In this document: positions 24,459 through 33,006 of the stretch, in pieces
Position numbering within the stretch: position 1 is the stretch's first letter
How the letters are laid out: each line of letters begins with the position of its first letter
NCBI GenBank assembly: GCA_025354405.1
Contig: JANXMY010000123.1
Coordinates: 1-50,295 of the forward strand
DNA: 50,295 bases
Direction of reading: 5' to 3'
From: Armatimonadota bacterium
GTDB taxonomy: Bacteria > Armatimonadota > Armatimonadia > Armatimonadales > Capsulimonadaceae
The notes under the pieces: model-generated
The model's input: the letters and a program-made list of their open reading frames with translations, nothing else
Told to the model about the DNA's origin: nothing
Database searches by the model: none
Program-made: the position numbers and the translations under genes

Positions 24459-26585
24459 TTGTCAAGTCAGGCCATCAGTCCGCGCTATGAAATTCTGGAG
24501 ACGGCGCCCAGTGCAGATACGCCGCCTTTTCTCGTCTCCAAGGCCCGCGACCTGGAAGAGGGTCGTGTGGTCTGCCTGCTGGTCCTGCCGGCGGAGAGCC
24601 TCGGGGCAGCACAGGCGGATTTTCAATCGGCGGTGCGTCAGGCCCAGGAGGTTGAGGACAGCGGCATCCTGCGTGTCTACGACCAGGGGATTTCTGAAGA
24701 GACCGGAGAAGTCTTTGTCGCCCGCGAGTACATGCGTGGGATCGCACTTCAGGAGCGCATTCGGCGGATTGCACCTTTTTCTCTGACCGTGGCCGCCGAT
24801 ATTGCCGCTTCAGTCGCGGACAGCCTGACCGCCGCCCACCGGGTCGGCGTCACACACGGCGATCTGCGTCCCCTGCGCATTCTGCTCAGCCCGGAGGGTC
24901 AGATCAAAGTCGCTGACTTCGCGTATGGGGCGATTGCAGCTTCGCGTACGGAAGATGTCACGCGCCTGGCCTATCTGGCCCCCGAGCTTGGGCCCGAAGA
25001 CTCGTCGTTTGCCGGTGATATCTACGCTCTGGGTGCGATCCTCTACGAAATGCTGACCGGTACTTCGCCTCTGGTGGGGGGAACACGCGTGAGCTCCCCG
25101 CGTGCGATCAATCCCAGTGTTCCCCCCGCACTGGACGGTATCGTGCAGAAAGCTCTCCACCCGGATCTGAATATTCGGTACCGCTCGGCGAGTGGCCTGC
25201 TGGCGGACCTGCAAGCTGTGCGCGAAGCATTGCGCGCCGGGAAATCATTAGCGTGGTCACCCCTCATGCAGAAATCTACGGAGAAGCGGGTCCCCCGTCC
25301 GGCGGCTGCGGAGCCCGTTTTAGCCCCCCCTTTGATCATTGCCGCCCCCGGATCAATTACGGCCGCTGCGCAGGAGCTGGATGAGGAACGTGCCAGAGTG
25401 CCGGTGTTCGAGAAGCACGAGATGGAGAACCGAGCGGATATGCGGGATGATAAGCGACGCGAGCGAGAACCAATTTCGGTGCTGAGCATCGCGACATCGA
25501 TCATGTTCGTGATCGCTATTTTGGGTGTGATCGGCCTGACCTGGTACCTGACGAAGTTCATGCAGCCGCCGAATGATGTCCAGGTCCCTAACTTAATCGG
25601 TAAAACGTTCGACGATGCCAAGCGGATCGCGGAGCAGCAGCATTTCACGCTCGTCGAAAACCCCGGCAGTACTTACAGCGACACGATGCCGGAGAACCAG
25701 ATCTACGAACAGTCCCCGTTGTCCGGCCACACGATTAAGGCCGAAAAAGAGGTGACAGTGTTCCGCAGCCTCGGCCCGCGCCTGCTGGTAGTGCCTGATC
25801 TGGTCGGCACGACACAGGATCATGCGACTCAGGCACTGGAAAGCGCCAAATTTCCGTCTCCCGGAACCGTTGCGCAGGAATTCAGTGAGACCGTCCCGTC
25901 CGGGATCATTATCCGTCAGTCGCCAGACCGGCAAAGTCGAGTCGCACGCAACACCGCCGTCAACTTTGTGGTCTCCAAAGGCCGTCAGCCGCCTGAAAGC
26001 CCGACACAGGTGCAGTCCATCGCTTCCGGCCCAGATAAAGTAGATCTGAACTGGGAGGCGGTCACCCGTGCCCAGTCCTACACTATCCTGCGCTCACTCG
26101 ATGGTGAAGTTGTCACGGTTGCGCGGGCACTGGCCGCGACCCATTTTACCGATACGGGCCTCAAATCCGATACGACATATTCCTATACGATCAACGCCGT
26201 CAACTCTGCGGGTGAGTCTGGTCCCAGTGAGTCGTCCCTGGTGACAACTTCACCGAAGGTGGAAGTGCCGGTTGTGCTGCCGCCGAATACAGTGGTCACG
26301 CCGCCGGTGGACTCGTCGACGTCTCCCTCTGATGTGACGCCATCGACAGATCAGCCGCAGACTGCCAGCCTGCGGCAGTTTACGATTGAGTTCCGGGTGC
26401 CGCGCCGTCCGCGCCGCACCCGCCATGTCCAGATCGAGATACAGGACACGACGGGGACCAACCTGGTCTATGATGAAAACCACGATGCGGGTGAGACCGT
26501 CAGTGCCCCGGTGCAGGGAATTGGCCACAAAGTCACGTTCCGCATCTTCTTAGATAACAAGCTGGTCAAGCAGCAGACGTTTTAA
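24459..26585 (+). CDS. PASTA and FN3 domain Ser/Thr pseudokinase
   Basis: A membrane protein of about 708 residues built like PknB-type receptors: a kinase-fold domain (residues 8-260), an acidic/basic linker, a membrane helix (IATSIMFVIAILGVIGLTWYL near 345-365), two PASTA domains (about 370-510) and a fibronectin type III domain (about 510-605). The kinase core is degenerate. The beta-3 lysine is missing (VCLLVLPAE), the catalytic loop reads HGDLRPLRIL so the asparagine is lost, and DFG is DFA; APE and the helix-F DIYALG segment remain. It is therefore probably a scaffold or sensor binding peptidoglycan-type ligands. TTG 24459 follows GAGGAG; GTG 24432 is an alternative start. Confidence 0.82.
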   Translation: MSSQAISPRYEILETAPSADTPPFLVSKARDLEEGRVVCLLVLPAESLGAAQADFQSAVRQAQEVEDSGILRVYDQGISEETGEVFVAREYMRGIALQERIRRIAPFSLTVAADIAASVADSLTAAHRVGVTHGDLRPLRILLSPEGQIKVADFAYGAIAASRTEDVTRLAYLAPELGPEDSSFAGDIYALGAILYEMLTGTSPLVGGTRVSSPRAINPSVPPALDGIVQKALHPDLNIRYRSASGLLADLQAVREALRAGKSLAWSPLMQKSTEKRVPRPAAAEPVLAPPLIIAAPGSITAAAQELDEERARVPVFEKHEMENRADMRDDKRREREPISVLSIATSIMFVIAILGVIGLTWYLTKFMQPPNDVQVPNLIGKTFDDAKRIAEQQHFTLVENPGSTYSDTMPENQIYEQSPLSGHTIKAEKEVTVFRSLGPRLLVVPDLVGTTQDHATQALESAKFPSPGTVAQEFSETVPSGIIIRQSPDRQSRVARNTAVNFVVSKGRQPPESPTQVQSIASGPDKVDLNWEAVTRAQSYTILRSLDGEVVTVARALAATHFTDTGLKSDTTYSYTINAVNSAGESGPSESSLVTTSPKVEVPVVLPPNTVVTPPVDSSTSPSDVTPSTDQPQTASLRQFTIEFRVPRRPRRTRHVQIEIQDTTGTNLVYDENHDAGETVSAPVQGIGHKVTFRIFLDNKLVKQQTF

Positions 26586-26593
26586 CTACTATT

Positions 26594-27292
26594 ATGTCAA
26601 TCAAAATTGCGCCTTCGATCCTCTCGGCCGACTTCGGCGCCTTTGCCGAGGCGACGGAAGAGCTGGCCGCCGCCGGGGCGGACTACATCCATATTGATGT
26701 CATGGATGGCCACTTCGTGCCGAACATCACCTTTGGGGCGCAGCTTGTCCGCGCCCTGCGCCCGGTCACGGGCGTTCCCTTCGACACCCACCTGATGATC
26801 GAAAACCCGGAGAGGTATGTCGCCGAGTTTGCGAAAGCGGGCAGCAACCTCGTGACCATCCACCCGGAGACGACATTCCATTTAGATCGGGTTCTTCATC
26901 AGATCAAAGATGCTGGGGCAAAGGCCGGGGTCGCCCTCAATCCTGCGACTCCCATCAGTGCGATCGAATGGACTCTGGGGCTGCTCGACCGAGTTCTGGT
27001 AATGACGGTCAATCCCGGTTTTGGCGGGCAGGCCTTTATCCCCGAAATGCTGCAAAAAGTTCGCGCTCTGGCCCAGCTCCGGGCCGCTCAGGGTCTGCGA
27101 TTTGAGATCGGTGTGGATGGCGGCGTCAATGCCGATACTGCCCCGCTGGTCGTTAAAGCGGGTGCGGATACGCTGATTGCCGGGAGTGCGGTTTTTCATC
27201 ATCCCGAAGGCCTTGCCGATGCCATCTCCGAGCTGCGCCACCTCGCGAATGCCGCCGCCTCGGAGAATCCGCACCGAAATGGAGGCCGCTGA
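26594..27292 (+). CDS. rpe: Ribulose-phosphate 3-epimerase
   Basis: A 232-residue TIM-barrel metalloenzyme interconverting ribulose 5-phosphate and xylulose 5-phosphate in the pentose phosphate pathway. KIAPSILSADFGAF, HIDVMDGHFVPNITFG, DTHLMIENPERYV, MTVNPGFGGQAFIP and EIGVDGGVN are diagnostic and contain the metal-binding His and Asp residues. It begins 8 bp after the pseudokinase gene without a clear ribosome binding site. Its stop overlaps the next ATG, and it is near the riboflavin genes, which use ribulose 5-phosphate. Confidence 0.96.
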   Translation: MSIKIAPSILSADFGAFAEATEELAAAGADYIHIDVMDGHFVPNITFGAQLVRALRPVTGVPFDTHLMIENPERYVAEFAKAGSNLVTIHPETTFHLDRVLHQIKDAGAKAGVALNPATPISAIEWTLGLLDRVLVMTVNPGFGGQAFIPEMLQKVRALAQLRAAQGLRFEIGVDGGVNADTAPLVVKAGADTLIAGSAVFHHPEGLADAISELRHLANAAASENPHRNGGR

Positions 27293-27687
27293 TGCCCTCC
27301 GGGCTGCTTTCCCGCCCTCTGCTCATTTTTGCCCTATTGGCTGTCCTCGCCTATGGGGTATGGGAAGTCCGCCGCTGGTCCACTCCGACTGGCCTCGAAG
27401 TTATCTCTCCCAAGCAGCGCGTTCTCCGCGCCTGGGGCCTCTTTTTCCTCCTCGCCGCTCTTGGCCTTTGCCTGGGCTGGACCTACATCCCGATTCCGCA
27501 CACTCGCCGCGCACTCATCCGCTACGCGCAGTACATCATTTTGATCTGCCTGTCCGTCCTGCCGCTGGTCCCGCTGGCCCTGCTGGACTGGCGCGAGAAC
27601 ATCCGGCATCTTGCCGCTTCGCGCAGGAAGCTATTCGAGGAAACGCTAGGGTCGATGGCGGGGCAGCGGGGTGATGGTTTGGAGTAG
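27292..27687 (+). CDS. Small membrane protein coupled to rpe
   Basis: A 131-residue protein with three likely membrane helices (about residues 7-25, 45-65 and 80-100) and a basic/amphipathic tail (NIRHLAASRRKLFEETL). No family is recognised. The ATG shares its first base with the last base of the rpe stop (TGATG), so its translation is probably coupled. Codon usage and GC-rich third positions match the surroundings, which supports a real gene, but its function is unknown. Confidence 0.55.
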   Translation: MPSGLLSRPLLIFALLAVLAYGVWEVRRWSTPTGLEVISPKQRVLRAWGLFFLLAALGLCLGWTYIPIPHTRRALIRYAQYIILICLSVLPLVPLALLDWRENIRHLAASRRKLFEETLGSMAGQRGDGLE

Positions 27688-27690
27688 GAC

Positions 27691-27724
27691 GGATTGGAAT
27701 AAGCCACGGATTGGAATAAGCCAC
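27691..27724 (+). repeat. 17-bp tandem duplication preceding an inverted-repeat element
   Basis: GGATTGGAATAAGCCAC occurs twice in a row (27691-27707, 27708-27724). The end of the second copy forms the left tip of the element at 27720-27857. Confidence 0.93.
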
Positions 27725-27857
27725 GGATTGGAAATCCGAGGCTTGGAACGGCCCACCGTCGAAGCGACGTTTAGAGAATAACGTGAAGCCTTTTCGCGGC
27801 TTTCTTGCGTCCCCTGGACGCCGGGCTTTTTTCAGCCTCGGATTTCCAATCCGTGGC
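27720..27857. mobile_element. 138-bp inverted-repeat element, copy A
   Basis: Perfect 24-bp terminal inverted repeats occupy 27720-27743 and 27834-27857, beginning GCCACGGATTGG. The interior shares ordered blocks with copy B at 42054-42190: CACCGTCGA.GCGACGTT, GTCCCCTGGA and GGGCTTTTTT, the last a terminator-like tract. There is no coding capacity. It could be a MITE/REP-type mobile unit or a dispersed structured RNA element. Copy A sits between the rpe-linked gene and ribD. Confidence 0.82.
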
Positions 27858-27861
27858 TTCC

Positions 27862-27945
27862 TGCCGCTTGCCGCTTGCCGCTTGCCGCTTGCCGCTTGCC
27901 GCTTGCCGCTTGCCGCTTGCCGCTTGCCGCTTGCCGCTTGCCGCT
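27862..27945 (+). repeat. Twelve tandem copies of the heptamer TGCCGCT
   Basis: The 7-bp unit repeats perfectly twelve times, directly after inverted-repeat element A and ending 21 bp before the proposed ribD start. Both strands are open through it in some frames (for example a repeating KRQAASG on the minus strand), which is an artefact of the repeat. Confidence 0.97.
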
Positions 27946-27966
27946 TTGGCTTGATAGAGACCCATT

Positions 27967-29079
27967 TTGCACCTAACTGACCAAATTTACATGCGCCGCG
28001 CTCTCCGCCTCGCCGCTCTCGGGCGTCACGCCAGTCCCAACCCGATGGTCGGCTGCGTGATCGTGAGCCCGGAGGGCCTAATCGTCGGCGAAGGCTTTCA
28101 CCCGCAGGCCGGACAGCCGCATGCCGAGGTGTTTGCACTGCGCGAAGCTGGAGACAAGGCGCGTGGGGCGACGGCGTATGTGACCTTGGAACCGTGTGCC
28201 CATTACGGGCGAACTCCTCCCTGTGCCGATGCACTTTTGGCGGCGGGGGTGACCCGCGTCGTGGCGGCGATGACGGACCCGGATCCGCGCGTGGCCGGCG
28301 AAGGTCTGGTGCGTCTGCGGGCGGGTGGGGTGGAAGTGGTGGAGGGGATTTTAGAGGCCCAAGCCCAGGCGCTGAATGCGGCCTATTGTAAACATCGAAT
28401 GACGGGGCTGCCCTGGCTTGTTTTGAAGACTGCGATGACGCTCGACGGCAAAATCGCAACGGCCACAGGCGATTCGCAGTGGATTACATCGGCAATCTCG
28501 CGGAAGGCCGTGCATCGGCAGCTGCGCGACCGCTGCGATGCGATTTTGACCGGGGTGGGGACGGTGCTGGCGGATGATCCCTCTCTGACCACGCGGCTGA
28601 CACAGCGTGCCGGAAGAAATCCCTGGCGTATCATAGTCGATAGCCATCTGAGGACGCCGCTGACTTCGAACGTCGTTCGACTGGCAAAGGGCGATGGGCG
28701 GACGATATTGGTGACGACGTCCACAGCCGACCCGGAGAAAATCGCCGAGTTCGAGGCTTGCGGCTGCGAAGTGCTCCTTTGCGCTTCGGTCGACGATGGG
28801 CGGGTCGATCTCACCGACTTTGCCCATCAGCTGGGAACCCGTAAGGATATTATTAGTGTTCTCTTAGAGTGCGGTGGCACACTGGCCGCTGGTCTTCTCA
28901 GCGCGGGACTGGTCGACCGCTGGATCAGTTATATCGCTCCGAAAGTCGTGGGCGGCTCAGGCGCCCCCGGCCCCTTAGGCAGCCTTGGCATCACGCTGAT
29001 GAGCCATGCTCGCCCCGTAACATTTCAGAAAGTCCGTCGCTGCGGCCCGGATATCGTGATTGATGCCCGCTTTGGGTAG
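27967..29079 (+). CDS. ribD: Bifunctional riboflavin deaminase/reductase
   Basis: A 370-residue enzyme performing the second and third steps of riboflavin synthesis: deamination of the pyrimidinone intermediate, then reduction of the ribosyl side chain. The N-terminal deaminase has HAEVFAL and EPCAHYGRTPPCADAL (zinc His/Cys and catalytic Glu). The C-terminal reductase starts near residue 150 (PWLVLKTAMTLDGKIAT) and has GTVLADDPSLTTR. The start is taken as TTG 27967, which gives the usual IYMRRALRLA beginning; no ribosome binding site is seen, as the heptamer array lies just upstream. It leads ribD-ribE-ribBA-ribH. I see no FMN riboswitch before it. Confidence 0.94.
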   Translation: MHLTDQIYMRRALRLAALGRHASPNPMVGCVIVSPEGLIVGEGFHPQAGQPHAEVFALREAGDKARGATAYVTLEPCAHYGRTPPCADALLAAGVTRVVAAMTDPDPRVAGEGLVRLRAGGVEVVEGILEAQAQALNAAYCKHRMTGLPWLVLKTAMTLDGKIATATGDSQWITSAISRKAVHRQLRDRCDAILTGVGTVLADDPSLTTRLTQRAGRNPWRIIVDSHLRTPLTSNVVRLAKGDGRTILVTTSTADPEKIAEFEACGCEVLLCASVDDGRVDLTDFAHQLGTRKDIISVLLECGGTLAAGLLSAGLVDRWISYIAPKVVGGSGAPGPLGSLGITLMSHARPVTFQKVRRCGPDIVIDARFG

Positions 29080-29130
29080 AATAAAAAAAACAAACAGAAA
29101 AACCACTCGGGGAGGTGAGAAAGAGGCACT

Positions 29131-29808
29131 ATGTTTACGGGAATCATACAAGAAGTCGGTTTGGTAGAATCGATCACACGCGGCGAGCAGTCCGCACGGT
29201 TCACGATTCGTGCCGGGCACATCCTTGACGACGTTAAGCTGGGCGACAGCATCACGGTCAACGGGGCCTGTCTCACCATTGTCGAGCATGGGGAGGGGAC
29301 GGTTTCCTTTGATGCGGTGTACGAAACGCTGCAAAGAACCGCACTCGGCGCCCTCGCCATTGGCGATGCGGTCAATCTGGAGCCGAGTCTTGCGGCCAGC
29401 GGCCGCTTCGACGGCCACATCGTCCAGGGACATGTGGATGGTGTCGGCACCATCGCCAGTATCCGCGAAGTGGACAACTCTTACTACATCTACATCACCG
29501 CCTCGTCAGCCCTCACCCGGTATATAGTACGTAAGGGCAGTATCGCCATCGACGGCATCTCGCTGACTGTCGTGGATGCCGACGAGAAAACTTTCTCCGT
29601 CGCGATCATTCCCCACACCTGGGACCATACGAATTTGCACATTCGCCGTGCCGGGGATCAGGTCAATCTAGAGACCGACATCATCGGAAAGTATGTCGAA
29701 AAGCTTATCGGCGGCGATTATACCCGCTCCGAGGCCCCCGTTCGCATCGCCGACCTGGAGCGCTCTGAGCCGTCCTGGGCTGGTCCAGTAACGGCTTACC
29801 GGGAGTAA
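29131..29808 (+). CDS. ribE: Riboflavin synthase alpha chain
   Basis: A 225-residue lumazine-binding protein catalysing the dismutation of two dimethylribityllumazine molecules to riboflavin. The two homologous halves are visible: MFTGIIQEVGLVE with VNGACLTIV in the first, and GHIVQGHVDGVGTI with AIDGISLTVVD in the second. The family is usually near 200 residues, and the last 20 residues here are a short extra tail. A strong ribosome binding site (GGGGAGGTGAG) precedes the ATG 51 bp after ribD. The gene symbol ribE follows B. subtilis-style operon naming; the E. coli equivalent is ribC. Confidence 0.94.
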   Translation: MFTGIIQEVGLVESITRGEQSARFTIRAGHILDDVKLGDSITVNGACLTIVEHGEGTVSFDAVYETLQRTALGALAIGDAVNLEPSLAASGRFDGHIVQGHVDGVGTIASIREVDNSYYIYITASSALTRYIVRKGSIAIDGISLTVVDADEKTFSVAIIPHTWDHTNLHIRRAGDQVNLETDIIGKYVEKLIGGDYTRSEAPVRIADLERSEPSWAGPVTAYRE

Positions 29809-29894
29809 ACTACGCATCCTGCAGCGGCATCGTGAGCCGCTGCATCCGGGCAGTCCATATCTTCAGTCTCTCAAATACCGTTAGAAACTCCACT

Positions 29895-31130
29895 ATGATC
29901 GAAACACACTTCAACACAATCGACGAAGCTGTCGCTGACCTGCGGGCGGGCAAGATGGTTATTCTCGTGGACGATGAAGACCGCGAAAATGAAGGTGATT
30001 TTGTGATGGCGGCCGAGTTTATCACGGCGGAAGCGATCACCCTGATGACTCGCCATGCCAGTGGGATCATCACGGTTCCTATGCCCGAAGAGCGGCTGAT
30101 CGCGCTGAACCTGGAGCTGATGGTCCGCGAGAACAGCGAATCCATGCGGACAGCGTTTACGATCACGGTAGATGCCCGCGAGGGGACAACCACGGGGAGC
30201 AGTGCGGCGGACCGGGCATACACAATTCGAAAACTCGCTGACCCGGGTGCCCGTGCCTCGGATTTCAACCGGCCTGGACATGTCAACCCGCTGATGGCCC
30301 GAAACGGAGGCGTCCTGAAGCGCGCCGGGCACACGGAAGCCGCAGTCGACCTCATGCATCTGGCGGGCCTGCAGCCCGTGGGTGTCATCTGCGAGATCAT
30401 GGGTGACGGCGGCGAAATGGCTCGCGTCCCAGAGCTGGCAGAGCTGGCGATACAGTTCAGCTTGAAGTTTATCACGATTGCCGAGCTGATCAAATACCGT
30501 CGCCGGATGGAAAAACTGATACACAAAGTGGCTTCGGCTCGCCTGCCGTCGCGCTACGGGGAGTTCACCGCCCACGCTTATGAAAGCGAGGTAGACCCGT
30601 CTCCATATACGGCATTCACGATGGGCGATATCGCCGATGGCAAAGATGTGCTGGTGCGAATTCACTCCTCGTGCGTTACAGGTGACCTGCTCGATTCGCT
30701 CAAATGCGACTGCGGTGATCAGCTGCATCTAGCGCTGGAGAAGATTGGGACCGCGGGGCGGGGAGTGCTGCTCTACATCGAGCAGGAAGGACGCGGTATC
30801 GGGATCGCCAACAAAATCCGTGCTTACGCGCTGCAGGATGCCGGTGCAGATACGGTCGAGGCCAATGTCCAGCTTGGATTTAAAGCCGATTTGCGCGACT
30901 ACGGGATTGGGGCGCAGGTGCTCGTGGATCTTGGGGTCAAGCGGCTGCTCTACATGACGAATAACCCGGCTAAGCTGGCAGGGCTTGAGGGTTATGGTCT
31001 GGAAATTGTCGAGCGCATCCCGCTGATCTCTGAGCCGAATGACTCGAACCGCCATTATTTAGAAACGAAGCGAGCAAAAATGGGGCACTTTCTTGCGCTC
31101 GACGAGCAGGACGTGCCCGAAGCGGCATAA
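29895..31130 (+). CDS. ribBA: Bifunctional DHBP synthase / GTP cyclohydrolase II
   Basis: A 411-residue fusion supplying both branches of riboflavin synthesis. The N-terminal half is 3,4-dihydroxy-2-butanone 4-phosphate synthase acting on ribulose 5-phosphate ([33 protein letters not shown]). The C-terminal half is GTP cyclohydrolase II, with the zinc-binding [20 protein letters not shown] segment near residue 257 and [12 protein letters not shown] 29895 is chosen because the family starts here; the frame is open upstream without support. It lies 86 bp after ribE and 29 bp before ribH. Confidence 0.96.
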   Translation: MIETHFNTIDEAVADLRAGKMVILVDDEDRENEGDFVMAAEFITAEAITLMTRHASGIITVPMPEERLIALNLELMVRENSESMRTAFTITVDAREGTTTGSSAADRAYTIRKLADPGARASDFNRPGHVNPLMARNGGVLKRAGHTEAAVDLMHLAGLQPVGVICEIMGDGGEMARVPELAELAIQFSLKFITIAELIKYRRRMEKLIHKVASARLPSRYGEFTAHAYESEVDPSPYTAFTMGDIADGKDVLVRIHSSCVTGDLLDSLKCDCGDQLHLALEKIGTAGRGVLLYIEQEGRGIGIANKIRAYALQDAGADTVEANVQLGFKADLRDYGIGAQVLVDLGVKRLLYMTNNPAKLAGLEGYGLEIVERIPLISEPNDSNRHYLETKRAKMGHFLALDEQDVPEAA

Positions 31131-31159
31131 ATATTCTTGGGGGAAAAGTAACCGACAGT

Positions 31160-31627
31160 ATGAAGACACATGAAGGTACGCTGATTGCATCCGATACACG
31201 GATCGCCATTGTTTTGAGCCGGTTTAACTCGCTGATTGGAGACCGTCTCCTGGAGGGCGCACTTGATACTCTGAAGCGTCACGGAGTCGCGGACGACGAA
31301 ATCTCACTGGTGCGAGTTCCTGGTGCATTCGAGATACCGCTGGCGGCCTCAGTGCTGGCGAATACGGGCCGGTATGATGCCGTTATCTGCCTCGGAGCAG
31401 TTATTCGGGGCGCGACCGCTCATTTCGATTACGTCGCCGGGCCGCTGGCATCCGGGCTGGCTTCGATCGCAGTGGATACTGGAGTTCCGATACTGTTTGG
31501 AGTGCTGACAACTGATACCATCGAGCAGGCTCTGGAACGAGCAGGGACGAAAGCGGGCAACAAAGGCGCGGATGTTGCTGCCGCCGCGATTGAGATGGTG
31601 AACTTATTGAAGACAATCCGCGTATAA
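31160..31627 (+). CDS. ribH: 6,7-dimethyl-8-ribityllumazine synthase
   Basis: A 155-residue lumazine synthase condensing the RibD product with DHBP to make the riboflavin synthase substrate; the family forms pentamers or icosahedral capsids. [22 protein letters not shown] at the N terminus, [31 protein letters not shown] and [24 protein letters not shown] match the family throughout, including the active-site histidine in TAHFDYV. It completes the riboflavin operon. Confidence 0.97.
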   Translation: MKTHEGTLIASDTRIAIVLSRFNSLIGDRLLEGALDTLKRHGVADDEISLVRVPGAFEIPLAASVLANTGRYDAVICLGAVIRGATAHFDYVAGPLASGLASIAVDTGVPILFGVLTTDTIEQALERAGTKAGNKGADVAAAAIEMVNLLKTIRV

Positions 31628-31684
31628 GTAAACGAAGACACTCAACCTAGCACTCTACAACACACTATGAGGAAATCTGAATAT

Positions 31685-32938
31685 ATGAAGAACGCAAGCT
31701 CTTATGTCGCCGTGTTCGCCGTCGGCGTTGCCGCCTGCGCCGTCGGCTTGAAAACATTCGGTGATCCTATCGCCCTCCTGTCCGGCAATGTTCCGTCAAA
31801 GCGTGCTGTCCTGGCATCACTCGATACGACTCCCCCAACACTTAAGCACTTTACTGGGGATACAGTTGTCGCCGATGCCGCCGCCAAAGTGGACCAGGCG
31901 GTGGTGACGGTCCACACCATTGGCAAGGCAGTGCCCCAGCAGACAAGCCCATTTAGCGAAGACCCGATTTTTCGCCGTTTCTTCGGCGGCGGCGGGGGTG
32001 GTGCGCAATCCACACCGCGCGGAGCCGGGTCAGGCGTCATCATCAGTACCGACGGGTATATTCTCACCAACAACCACGTTGTTGAGAACACGCAGACCGT
32101 GACGGTGAATGTCGGGGATAAAGGCTACGATGCGAAAGTCATCGGCGCGGACCCGATCTCGGATATTGCTGTGGTTAAGATCGATACAAAAGGTGTGAAG
32201 CTGACCGCAGCGCAGCTCGGCAATTCCGATGATCTGCGGATCGGTGACTGGGCCATTGCAGTCGGCAATCCGCTGGACATCGGTACCACGGTCACGCTCG
32301 GTATCATCAGTGCAGTCAATCGAAGCGGCCTGAATGCCGACGGTGGTCATGCCCTGAACTCGGTGATCCAGACTGATGCCGCAATCAACCCCGGCAACTC
32401 CGGCGGTGCCCTGGCAAATATCAACGGCCAGGTGATCGGGATCAATGAGGCGATTTACTCCCCGACCGGCTCGTATGTGGGTATTGGCTTCGCTATTCCA
32501 ATCAACTCCGCTAAGAAAATTGCCGCCGAGCTGATCCGCAGCGGAAGAATCGTTCGCCCCTATCTTGGCGTCTCGTATGCACCACTGAAAGCCTTTCCGG
32601 CCCAGGCTCGCGCCCAGATGGGTATTACACTGGACTCCGATAACGGGGTTATCGTACAGCAGGTCTATCCCGGCTCTCCGGCAGCCACGGCGGGTGTGAA
32701 AACCTACGACGTGATCCTGGAAGCCAATCGAATGCCGGTCACCAATCAGGACAGCCTGAACAATGTGATCAAAACGCTCAAAGTTGGCGATTCGCTGGTA
32801 CTCAAAGTGTCGCGTAACGGCACCGATCGTATCCTCAACGTCACCCTCCGCGAACGGCCTGCGACCTTCGGCGAGACCCCGTCTCAGCAGGAGCAGGCGC
32901 CGCAGCAGCCGCAGATGCAGCCCTTCGGCCAGCCGTAG
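31685..32938 (+). CDS. HtrA/DegP-type serine protease with PDZ domain
   Basis: A 417-residue envelope protease of the HtrA family, degrading or sensing misfolded proteins outside the cytoplasm. An N-terminal signal or anchor helix (residues 5-25) precedes a trypsin-like domain with the triad His in TNNHVVENT (about 131), Asp in SDIAVVKID (about 161) and Ser in NPGNSGGAL (about 239). One PDZ domain follows (about 300-390). A Gly-rich patch lies at FGGGGGGAQS. GAGGAAA directly before ATG 31685 favours this start over the in-frame ATG at 31667. The gene ends at a strong terminator. Confidence 0.92.
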   Translation: MKNASSYVAVFAVGVAACAVGLKTFGDPIALLSGNVPSKRAVLASLDTTPPTLKHFTGDTVVADAAAKVDQAVVTVHTIGKAVPQQTSPFSEDPIFRRFFGGGGGGAQSTPRGAGSGVIISTDGYILTNNHVVENTQTVTVNVGDKGYDAKVIGADPISDIAVVKIDTKGVKLTAAQLGNSDDLRIGDWAIAVGNPLDIGTTVTLGIISAVNRSGLNADGGHALNSVIQTDAAINPGNSGGALANINGQVIGINEAIYSPTGSYVGIGFAIPINSAKKIAAELIRSGRIVRPYLGVSYAPLKAFPAQARAQMGITLDSDNGVIVQQVYPGSPAATAGVKTYDVILEANRMPVTNQDSLNNVIKTLKVGDSLVLKVSRNGTDRILNVTLRERPATFGETPSQQEQAPQQPQMQPFGQP

Positions 32939-32944
32939 TGAAAT

Positions 32945-32982
32945 CCTCCCCTTCCCCGCTTTCGGGGGAGGGGTCTTTTTTT
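32945..32982 (+). terminator. Terminator after the HtrA gene
   Basis: A C-rich arm (CCTCCCCTTCCCCG), short CTTT loop, and CGGGGGAGGGG arm form a stable hairpin, followed by TCTTTTTTT. Confidence 0.9.
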
Positions 32983-32992
32983 GTCTGTCGGG

Positions 32993-33006
32993 TACAATCT
33001 GTGCTA
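32993..33006 (+). promoter_or_regulatory. -10 box directly before the histidine kinase (leaderless)
   Basis: TACAAT (32993-32998) is seven bases before ATG 33006 in the context GGGTACAATC, the same as at 2612-2621. A transcript starting at the ATG is expected. No ribosome binding site or good -35 is visible. Confidence 0.55.

Noticed and set aside
27862-27945. CRISPR-like array
   Set aside because: The units are contiguous 7-mers without spacers, and no cas genes are present.
27690-27966. FMN riboswitch before ribD
   Set aside because: None of the conserved FMN-element sequences is visible; the gap is filled by the inverted-repeat element and heptamers.
27536-28459. A 307-codon minus-strand open frame with KRQAASG repeats
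   Set aside because: It crosses the heptamer array and lies opposite ribD. Its apparent length comes from the stop-free repeat and high GC; ribD on the plus strand is certain.
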